DNA from: Periweissella fabaria
GTDB taxonomy: Bacteria > Bacillota > Bacilli > Lactobacillales > Lactobacillaceae
DNA length: 64,000 nt
Direction: 5' to 3'
Assembly: GCF_918814575.1 (NCBI RefSeq)
Contig: NZ_CAKKNS010000004.1
Span: 62,001-126,000, forward strand
A model generated the notes under the pieces. The model had not been told where the DNA came from. It worked only from the letters and a program-made list of their open reading frames with translations, and did no database searches. Below, piece by piece: positions 57,646 to 64,000 of this stretch (positions are counted from its first letter, which is position 1; the number at the start of each line of letters is the position of its first letter). The translations under genes and the position numbers were made by a program.

Positions 57646-58902
57646 TTAGAACAAATCGAGGAATCCATGCCATAACCGGGCAAAGAAGCCTAATTTTTCA
57701 ACGGTCTGTTTAGCAACTGCCGGTCCAGCTTGTTCATCATGTTTACTCAAATAGGTAATATCATTCATCTTAATCGTACCGGCGGCCGCACCTTGTTTTA
57801 ACGGTGCCGCTAAATCTTTATTCGGTGTAATTGAAACCTTTGGTGCCGTTTGGTCGATTGGTAACCAAACACCAATTGATTGTGCATTAGTAACTTGGGC
57901 TTGCTTAGTCTTACCGTTTTTAATATCGGTTGCCGCTTTTAATTGACCTTGTGGTACTTGGACAAAGTGAACTTTACTTAAAGTTTGATCAAGGAGTTTA
58001 ATTGTTTGATAAAAACGAGTTGGATTGAAGCCATTAACAGGCCCCGTTCCATAAACAACGGTAATCAAACGGCGATTGTCATATGTTAAAGTCCCCACAA
58101 AATTCTGATGTGCCTTAGTTGATGTTCCGGTTTTTAAGCCATCAAAATGATACTGTGACTTAACTTTACCACCGGGTAATAAGGCATTCATTGATTCTAC
58201 GTTGGTCCCATAGAAATTAGTCCGTGGTAGCGCCGTTGTTTGAATAACGTCTGGATAGTCATTAACTAAATGCGTAGCAATAATTGCCATATCTTTAGCA
58301 CTCATCATATTTTCGGTATTGGGGTTATTCCCAACGGCATCACTATAAACTTGAGAATTCAACAACCCAGCAGCACTATTAATGGTCGCATCATTAATAC
58401 CCCAGTCATTGAGCTGTTCTTGCATGTGGTCAATATAAGCGTGCTGGTTGCCGTTAATCGCATCTCCTAAGGCCATAGCAGCCGCATTAGCTGAACCAAG
58501 TAAGGCGGCTTGATAGAGCTTTTTAACACTATAGTGTCCGCCGACTTTAAGGGGCACGTTTGTTAATTCCGCTTCGGTACTAACTTTAGCAACGTTTCGT
58601 GAAATTTTAACTGGTGAATCCCAATTAAAAAGCTTATCTTTATTAATCGCTTGATTAACTAAATAAGCGGTCATTAATTTAGATGTTGAGGCGGCTGGTA
58701 ACACCTTATCCATGTTTTGTTGGGCAATAATTTGGCCACTTTGCGCATCAACAACAATAGCAGCTTGGGCATCGATATTCGTATCTACCGGTGCGGCATG
58801 TACCATCGGACTACCTACTATTGTAATAACTGTAATCGTCAATACCCCAATCACAATTCCTTTAATCCGTTGACTCTGCTTGCGGACCTGTTTACTTTGC
58901 AT
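57646..58902 (-). CDS. dacA: D-alanyl-D-alanine carboxypeptidase (PBP5-like)
   Basis: This low-molecular-weight penicillin-binding protein trims the terminal D-Ala of peptidoglycan stems. The 418-residue protein has an N-terminal membrane segment or signal (about 12-36, ending HAAP), SxxK motif S72-T-S-K75, a GSANA SxN-type motif near 137, KTG in GLKTGTSTKAH near 256 and an amphipathic C-terminus for membrane binding. Its start overlaps the histidine kinase stop by 11 bases, so it belongs to the two-component operon. Confidence 0.94.
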   Translation of the reverse strand: MQSKQVRKQSQRIKGIVIGVLTITVITIVGSPMVHAAPVDTNIDAQAAIVVDAQSGQIIAQQNMDKVLPAASTSKLMTAYLVNQAINKDKLFNWDSPVKISRNVAKVSTEAELTNVPLKVGGHYSVKKLYQAALLGSANAAAMALGDAINGNQHAYIDHMQEQLNDWGINDATINSAAGLLNSQVYSDAVGNNPNTENMMSAKDMAIIATHLVNDYPDVIQTTALPRTNFYGTNVESMNALLPGGKVKSQYHFDGLKTGTSTKAHQNFVGTLTYDNRRLITVVYGTGPVNGFNPTRFYQTIKLLDQTLSKVHFVQVPQGQLKAATDIKNGKTKQAQVTNAQSIGVWLPIDQTAPKVSITPNKDLAAPLKQGAAAGTIKMNDITYLSKHDEQAGPAVAKQTVEKLGFFARLWHGFLDLF

Positions 58903-60043
58903 TTAACTTCTCCATACTTCTTTGAATTATTGGTACCTGAACAATAAACTCCGTCTTGCTATCATCAGATGTTGCATAAATTGAGCCGTTATGGCCTTCC
59001 ACAACACCTAAAGCAATCGCTAATCCTAATCCCGTACCACCCGTCTTAGTTGAGCGAGAGCCCTCCACGCGGTAAAAACGATCAAAAATATGTTCAACTG
59101 CCTCTGCTGGAATTTTTTTACCATCATTAATAACCCGCACTTCAACAAAATTTTTTTCTAAACGACTTACTAACTTAATATACGTCGCATTTGTACCATA
59201 TTTAAGCGCATTTTGAATTAAATTCATAAATAAGCGGGCTATTTTATCTGGGTCAGCATCAATAATAATATCATCAGGAATTGATGCTGTCACTATACTT
59301 AAATTCTTATGTTGTGCTTCTAGTTCAAAACTAGCTGATAATTGCTTTAATAATTCACTTAAGTTTATTTTTTCAAAATTCAACCGTAAATCAAGTTGTT
59401 GCATTTGCGCAAATTCAAATAACTCTTCAACTAAGGATTTCATCTGGGTCGCTTTTGCATACGCCGTGTGCGTATATTTTTGCACGAGCTCTGGTGTTAA
59501 CTTATCATATTCATTTTCAACCAATCCGAGGTAACCAATAATTGACGTTAATGGCGTCCGTAAATCGTGTGAAATATTAGTAATCATTTCATCTTTGGAG
59601 CGTTCAATCGCTAATTCATCTTCACGGGCTCGAATTTGTGCATCCACCATCGCATTAACACTATCAATAATCTCTTGTAAATTATTATTTAACTTAAAAG
59701 AGATGTGGTGTTTAAAGTTTCCCGCAGCAATATAGTGTAACTCGCTTAAAATATGATCCATTTGTAAAGCCCGATAGCGCCGGACTAATCGCCAAATTAA
59801 GACCCATAAATCCAAGCCCCCAATGATTAAGATTCCCAACCATTGATAGCTCCAAATCCGTAAATCTTCGGGCCCAAACGATAATCCACTTTTAATCTCA
59901 AAGATACCAATTTGGAAACTCTCATTTGTATGGACAACTTGATCAATAATTGTCAGCACACTCCAATCGAGCAACACTAAAATTCCAATTGTGATAATCC
60001 CTTCCCAAAAAAGAAGCCATTTTTCGCGACCAGTTAGTTTCAT
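58892..60043 (-). CDS. Sensor histidine kinase (VanS/SasA-like)
   Basis: The 383-residue kinase has two transmembrane helices (about 8-38 and 66-86) around a short extracellular loop, a HAMP-like linker, the phosphoacceptor H159 in ITNISHDLRTPLTS, and HATPase blocks N (LIQNALKYG) and G (GGTGLGLAIA). It pairs with the upstream response regulator. I chose ATG at 60043 with GAGGAG 11 bases before; an ATG ten codons earlier has no site. A terminator separates it from the regulator gene. Confidence 0.92.
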   Translation of the reverse strand: MKLTGREKWLLFWEGIITIGILVLLDWSVLTIIDQVVHTNESFQIGIFEIKSGLSFGPEDLRIWSYQWLGILIIGGLDLWVLIWRLVRRYRALQMDHILSELHYIAAGNFKHHISFKLNNNLQEIIDSVNAMVDAQIRAREDELAIERSKDEMITNISHDLRTPLTSIIGYLGLVENEYDKLTPELVQKYTHTAYAKATQMKSLVEELFEFAQMQQLDLRLNFEKINLSELLKQLSASFELEAQHKNLSIVTASIPDDIIIDADPDKIARLFMNLIQNALKYGTNATYIKLVSRLEKNFVEVRVINDGKKIPAEAVEHIFDRFYRVEGSRSTKTGGTGLGLAIALGVVEGHNGSIYATSDDSKTEFIVQVPIIQRSMEKLNAK

Positions 60044-60079
60044 TTTCTTCAAATCTCCTCTAAACGATTTCATGGTACG

Positions 60080-60130
60080 AAAAAGGACTATGACATATCA
60101 CTTAAAAACAGTTATGTCACAGTCCTTTTT
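60080..60130 (-). terminator. Intercistronic terminator between response regulator and kinase
   Basis: AAAAAGGACTATGACATA and TATGTCACAGTCCTTTTT pair with one mismatch around a 14-base loop, with T after it on the minus strand. It stands inside the presumed operon. Confidence 0.82.
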
Positions 60131-60159
60131 GAAAACACCTTTAACAGGCTGCTTCAATC

Positions 60160-60852
60160 TTAACGGCGTTCAATTTTGTAACCCACACCCCAAACGGTTT
60201 GGATGACTTGATCGCCATTGGTTGCTTCTTCAATCTTATCACGCAAGTGTGATACGTGAACCATGACGGTCTTTGCAGACACAACTGATTCTTGTTGCCA
60301 CACGCGTTCAAAAATATCATCGGCTGAAAATACACGGTTTGGGTGACTTGCAAGCAAGTACAAAATTCCAAATTCAAGTGCAGTTAACGCAATTCGTTCA
60401 CCACTAACGGTTTTAACTTCGTGAGAGTCTTTATTGATAATCAATGAACCGACATTTAAAACATCCGGTGTGGCATCTTGAACACGATTGTCAGAACGAC
60501 GCAATAATGACTTAACCCGCGCCATAATTTCAAGCGGGTTAAACGGCTTAGTCACATAATCATCAGCACCTGTGATTAAGCCTTGAATTTTATCCATATC
60601 TGATGTCTTAGCTGATAAGATTAGGACCGGCACTTGCGAATCCTTACGAATCTCTTTAACGACTTCTAAACCATTAACTTCTGGCATCATGATATCTAAA
60701 ATTACTAACGCAATATCTGGGTTGGTGTGTAATTTTGATAGTGCTTCATGACCATCGTAAGCGATTACTGATTCGTAACCTTCGTTTTTAATATAAATTT
60801 CAAGCAATTCTGCAATTTCGTGATCGTCATCTGCAACAAGAATTTTTGTCAT
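60160..60852 (-). CDS. OmpR/VanR family response regulator
   Basis: The 230-residue regulator has a receiver domain with acidic pocket DDD (8-10), phosphoacceptor Asp53 (VILDIMMPE) and the KPF lysine. It also has a winged-helix DNA-binding domain (about 130-228, with VHVSHLRDKIE). It is most like VanR-type regulators. I chose ATG at 60852 with GAGG eight bases before, over GTG 60861. With the kinase and DacA it forms a cell-envelope response module (inference). Confidence 0.94.
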   Translation of the reverse strand: MTKILVADDDHEIAELLEIYIKNEGYESVIAYDGHEALSKLHTNPDIALVILDIMMPEVNGLEVVKEIRKDSQVPVLILSAKTSDMDKIQGLITGADDYVTKPFNPLEIMARVKSLLRRSDNRVQDATPDVLNVGSLIINKDSHEVKTVSGERIALTALEFGILYLLASHPNRVFSADDIFERVWQQESVVSAKTVMVHVSHLRDKIEEATNGDQVIQTVWGVGYKIERR

Positions 60853-60891
60853 CGATCTCACCTCGTCCGATATATTTCAATATAGTTATTG

Positions 60892-61641
60892 TTATTTTTT
60901 AGGTGCTGGTCCACCGAAGAAACCACCAGTAATCCCTGTAATTCGGCGTTCATAGAGGAATCCTACAAAAGCTAATACGGCGATAATGATATATGCCCAG
61001 CCTGGTAAAATTGGGTTAACTGTGTGCGGAATAAATGATACTCCTAAGTAAATTAACATCCACGCAAGAATCGCTAAAATCATCGCAATTAAACGGTACC
61101 AAAATGGGCGCTTAGGCTTATTAGCACTTGGTAAGATTAAACCTTGGATATATGAAAAAATCAAACCACCAGTTGCGGCTGTAAGAATCAAACTTACCAC
61201 CCCGTAAGGTGCTCCGTTCGTTTCTAACTTTGAACCATTGAAAAGCATAAAGAAACCAAAAACAGCCCCAAACATTGCTAAGAATAAAATCCCAGTATCC
61301 AAAGCATTTAACCAGTAACCAGCATCATTACCAGCTGCCGCTTGGCGTGGCTTTGGAGCAACTAATTGTGCCGCAGCAGCACTAGGTGTCCCATACAATT
61401 GCTTGGCTGTTGTGCCAGTTACTTGTGCTGCTAAAAGTTCGCTTTCAATTTTTGCTAATTCAGCGTTCAATTGATCTGCTTCCATTTTATCATGTAATTG
61501 CTTTTTAAGTTGGAACATGAAATCTTCGTTCCGTTTAGTTAACGTTTGCTTGGCTGCATGAGCAGTTGTCGCAACCGGTGTTTCTGTAGTTGCTGTAGCA
61601 TCTTGATTAGCTACAGTTTCATTACTATTTTCTTCTACCAT
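60892..61641 (-). CDS. DUF1129 family membrane protein
   Basis: The 249-residue protein has an Ala/Thr-rich N-terminus, a coiled-coil-like segment (about 38-75), a flexible linker and six hydrophobic helices in three pairs. This is the layout of DUF1129 proteins, usually found near parB-ychF in lactobacilli. Its function is unknown. It lies 39 bases upstream of the response regulator on the same strand and may be co-transcribed with it. Confidence 0.85.
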   Translation of the reverse strand: MVEENSNETVANQDATATTETPVATTAHAAKQTLTKRNEDFMFQLKKQLHDKMEADQLNAELAKIESELLAAQVTGTTAKQLYGTPSAAAAQLVAPKPRQAAAGNDAGYWLNALDTGILFLAMFGAVFGFFMLFNGSKLETNGAPYGVVSLILTAATGGLIFSYIQGLILPSANKPKRPFWYRLIAMILAILAWMLIYLGVSFIPHTVNPILPGWAYIIIAVLAFVGFLYERRITGITGGFFGGPAPKK

Positions 61642-61725
61642 TGCACCTTATCCTATAATTGTATTGAATGAACATTAAATTAAAATTCATTATCCCTTAA
61701 CATAAGGTTAAGGATTGGGAATTTC

Positions 61726-62829
61726 TTAAACATTAAACAAGAATTCGATAATATCACCATCTTGCACAACGTATTCTTTACCTTCAGAACGTCGTTTTCC
61801 TGCTTCACGAACCGCTTTAACAGAACCAAGTTGATCTAAATCATCAAAGGCAATTGTTTCAGCACGGATAAACCCACGTTCAAAATCAGAGTGAATTACA
61901 CCAGCGGTTTGTGGGGCCTTCATACCGGCTTTAAATGTCCACGCACGAGTTTCCTTACCACCAGCCGTAAAGAATGTCCGTAGATCAAGTAAATGGTAAG
62001 CTGCCCGAATTAACTTGTTCAAACCAGGTTCAGTAACCCCGTTCATATCCAAGAATTCTTGCTTGTCTTCATCTTCTAATTCGGCAATTTCTTCTTCAGC
62101 ACGCGCTGATAAGCCAATTACTTCGGCCCCTTCAGTAGCAGCAAAGTCTTGAATTAACTTAAAGTATTTTGAAGCAGTTGGATCAGCCATATCTTCTTCA
62201 GCCACGTTGGCAACATACAAGACGGGCTTTGAAGTTAATAAGAACAAGCCACGGACAACTTTTTGTTCTTCTTCATTAAATTCAATCGTCCGAACTGATT
62301 TACCAGCTTCAAGGACTGGCTTAATTTTTTGTAAGACTGCAAATTCAGCATTAGCTTCCTTATTGCTAGCTGTTTTCGCTGCTTTTTCAGTCTTTGCATA
62401 ACGCTTATCAACAGCTTCTAAATCAGCCAAAATCAATTCTGTATTGATTGTTGCGATATCATCAATTGGATCAATTACCCCATTAACGTGCGTAATTTCA
62501 TCATCATCAAAAGCCCGCACAACGTGCACAATGGCGTTAACTTGACGGATATTTTCAAGGAATTTGTTCCCCAAACCTTCCCCTTTTGATGCGCCTTTAA
62601 CGATACCGGCAATATCTGTAAATTCAAAAGTTGTTGGCACAATCTTATCGGCTGGCTCAACTTCTTGAATCCGTGCTAAGCGTTCATCGGGAACTTCAAC
62701 CATCCCAACGTTGGGTTCAATTGTCGCAAATGGATAGTTAGCCATTTCTGCCCCAGCTTTAGTAATTGCGTTAAATAGGGTTGATTTACCAACGTTAGGT
62801 AAACCAACGATTCCTGCTGTTAATGCCAT
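61726..62829 (-). CDS. ychF: Redox-regulated ATPase YchF (OBG family)
   Basis: This 367-residue Obg-like protein prefers ATP. It has G1 GLPNVGKST (8-16), FTDIAGIVKGASKGEGLG, a degenerate G4 motif and the C-terminal TGS-like domain ending in FLFNV. It associates with ribosomes and is linked to stress responses. It follows DUF951 and parB closely, a conserved Firmicute order near oriC. Confidence 0.95.
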   Translation of the reverse strand: MALTAGIVGLPNVGKSTLFNAITKAGAEMANYPFATIEPNVGMVEVPDERLARIQEVEPADKIVPTTFEFTDIAGIVKGASKGEGLGNKFLENIRQVNAIVHVVRAFDDDEITHVNGVIDPIDDIATINTELILADLEAVDKRYAKTEKAAKTASNKEANAEFAVLQKIKPVLEAGKSVRTIEFNEEEQKVVRGLFLLTSKPVLYVANVAEEDMADPTASKYFKLIQDFAATEGAEVIGLSARAEEEIAELEDEDKQEFLDMNGVTEPGLNKLIRAAYHLLDLRTFFTAGGKETRAWTFKAGMKAPQTAGVIHSDFERGFIRAETIAFDDLDQLGSVKAVREAGKRRSEGKEYVVQDGDIIEFLFNV

Positions 62830-62852
62830 ATTTATCTCTTCTTTCTTATTAT

Positions 62853-63050
62853 CTATGCTTCATCAGTCACGTGTGATTCTAACACGCGTTTAACACGGTG
62901 ATTAAAATCATTGCGCGACATCATAATTTGGTGGCCACAATTGACACACTTAATTTTGATGTCGGCCCCTACGCGTAAAATCTCCCAAGCGTTTGTTTTA
63001 CACGCATGCGGTTTTTTCATCTCAACAATATCAGTTACGTTATATTCCAT
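62853..63050 (-). CDS. DUF951 family small zinc-ribbon-like protein
   Basis: The 65-residue protein has Cys17 and the CVNCGH motif, plausibly a small zinc-binding OB-like domain. Members are found between parB and ychF across Firmicutes and have no assigned function. It begins 11 bases after the parB stop. Confidence 0.9.
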   Translation of the reverse strand: MEYNVTDIVEMKKPHACKTNAWEILRVGADIKIKCVNCGHQIMMSRNDFNHRVKRVLESHVTDEA

Positions 63051-63061
63051 GACATCACCTA

Positions 63062-63979
63062 CTAATCAAGACTAATATTTAAAACATGTAAAATCCGACT
63101 CAAATCATCATCTGAAAGATAATTAATTTCAATTTTCCCTTTACCGTTTGTTTTGCTCTTCAATAATACTTTCGTCCCAAATTTTTCTTCTAATTGACCT
63201 TCTGCTGCTTTAATGAACTTGTTGCCGTCAGCTTTAGCTTTAGTCTTAGGCTTGGTTTCTTTTTCAGTGACAACAGACCCATTTAATTCACTAACAAGTT
63301 CTTCAAGTTGACGAACGGTAATCCCTTCTTCGATGACGCGTTTAGCAACCGTCGTAATCTGGTCTTTAGCCTTTAAGCCAAGTAAGGTCCGGGCTTGCCC
63401 CATTGAAAGTGAACCTTGTTCGACAAGGTCTTTAACACTCAATGGTAATGTCAATAAGCGTAAGTAGTTAGCAATAAATGGGCGTGACTTACCAAGTCGC
63501 TTCGCCAATTCACTTTGTGTGATGTTCAAGTTTTCCATTAAAGTATGGTATGCTTGCGCTTCTTCAATTGGTGACAAATCTTCACGTTGCAAGTTTTCAA
63601 TCACGGCTACTTGCATCATTTGTTCGTTTGATAAGTCACGGACAATTGCTGGAATCGTATCTAATCCGGCCATTTTTGAAGCACGGAAACGACGTTCACC
63701 AGCAATAATTTCGTATTGCTTCACCGTCCGTTTAGGTTGACGGATAATAATTGGTTGGAAGACACCTTCATTTTTGATTGATGCGGCCAAATCTTCTAAG
63801 GCTGCTTGATCAAAATTTTTACGAGGTTGGAAAGGATTAGGAACAATCTCATCCAAATGAATTTTATGAACTTTTTCAGCGTTCAAGTCTTCGATGTCAA
63901 TATCGATATTATTACTGCTAAGGAGGGCCCCCAAACCCTTACCTTCGCCTAAGATACTCTTCTTTTTAGAAATCGCCAT
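63062..63979 (-). CDS. parB: Chromosome partitioning protein ParB (Spo0J)
   Basis: The 305-residue CTPase/DNA clamp loads at parS and recruits condensin near oriC. Visible features are the N-terminal GLGALL ParA-contact motif, the CTP-binding GERRFRA box near residue 95, a helix-turn-helix (SELAKRLGKSRPFIANYLRL) and a basic, Lys-rich linker before the dimerisation domain. GGAGG precedes the ATG. The partner parA would lie beyond the window end. Symbol follows family usage. Confidence 0.95.
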   Translation of the reverse strand: MAISKKKSILGEGKGLGALLSSNNIDIDIEDLNAEKVHKIHLDEIVPNPFQPRKNFDQAALEDLAASIKNEGVFQPIIIRQPKRTVKQYEIIAGERRFRASKMAGLDTIPAIVRDLSNEQMMQVAVIENLQREDLSPIEEAQAYHTLMENLNITQSELAKRLGKSRPFIANYLRLLTLPLSVKDLVEQGSLSMGQARTLLGLKAKDQITTVAKRVIEEGITVRQLEELVSELNGSVVTEKETKPKTKAKADGNKFIKAAEGQLEEKFGTKVLLKSKTNGKGKIEINYLSDDDLSRILHVLNISLD

Positions 63980-64000
63980 GGGCCGCTAAGACCTCCTTTG

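Noticed and set aside
61694-61713. CCTTAAC/GTTAAGG hairpin after ychF
   Set aside because: No T run on either side, so not called a terminator.

Overview
The window looks like chromosomal DNA of a low-GC, Gram-positive lactic acid bacterium, most likely a heterofermentative Lactobacillaceae of the Leuconostoc/Weissella group. The grounds are the short 301-residue 6-phosphogluconate dehydrogenase next to an RpiR regulator, RNA polymerase delta subunit, zinc-independent L31, a class II HMG-CoA reductase (mevalonate route), a Rex-type operator in front of an alcohol dehydrogenase, strong AGGAGG-type ribosome binding sites and T-tailed hairpin terminators after most units. Genus assignment is inference.

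The right end (parB, DUF951, ychF) is the gene set usually found beside oriC in Firmicutes. Most genes lie on the minus strand, as expected if the fork comes from the right. Two parS-like sites and a DnaA-box cluster agree with an origin-proximal arm.

Layout. 1-9.8 kb: uppP, a CNNM/CorC-type membrane protein, gnd/rpiR (divergent), rpmE2, a MurA with Asp in place of the catalytic Cys, pyrG with a CTP-sensing-type attenuator leader, rpoE and a DUF1934 gene. 9.8-14 kb: LipL-like transferase, HD hydrolase, Cof-type HAD, AI-2E transporter. 14-17.8 kb: a YhgE/Pip giant membrane protein with 84-bp internal repeats and its divergent TetR. 17.9-23.4 kb: a six-gene operon of ABC importer plus two phosphoesterases. 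23.7-28.8 kb: a cysteine-free Sir2, a HExxH protein, HMG-CoA reductase, and a divergent Tet(M)-like GTPase with a possible translation-coupled attenuator.

28.8-36.2 kb is an accessory island. Two decayed IS3-family copies flank a large SpaA/Cna-repeat surface adhesin that is cut by a single in-frame TGA. The island appears to split a transcription terminator into two halves 7.3 kb apart. 36.4-44 kb returns to core genes: an orphan 398-residue protein, adh, a tyrosine phosphatase, gpmA, azlCD, rluD-like, trxA. 44.2-48.5 kb holds a TPP riboswitch controlling ykoEDC (thiamine/HMP ECF transporter), a CorA-like protein and a small membrane protein.

48.5-52.6 kb has three paralogous TetR genes around a divergent LepA-like GTPase. 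Two are broken, one by a nonsense codon and one by a frameshift; the third overlaps lepA by 14 bases. 52.6-64 kb: tandem APC permeases, prs, a MerR gene with an inverted-repeat operator, a two-component system with DacA, a DUF1129 protein, ychF, DUF951 and parB.

No rRNA, tRNA, CRISPR array or intact transposase was seen. Stretches over 300 bases without a gene are covered in the entries for 6779-6820, 23655-23697, 28819-29280, 29762-29815, 35333-36164, 38037-38076, 44277-44345 and 55911-55949.
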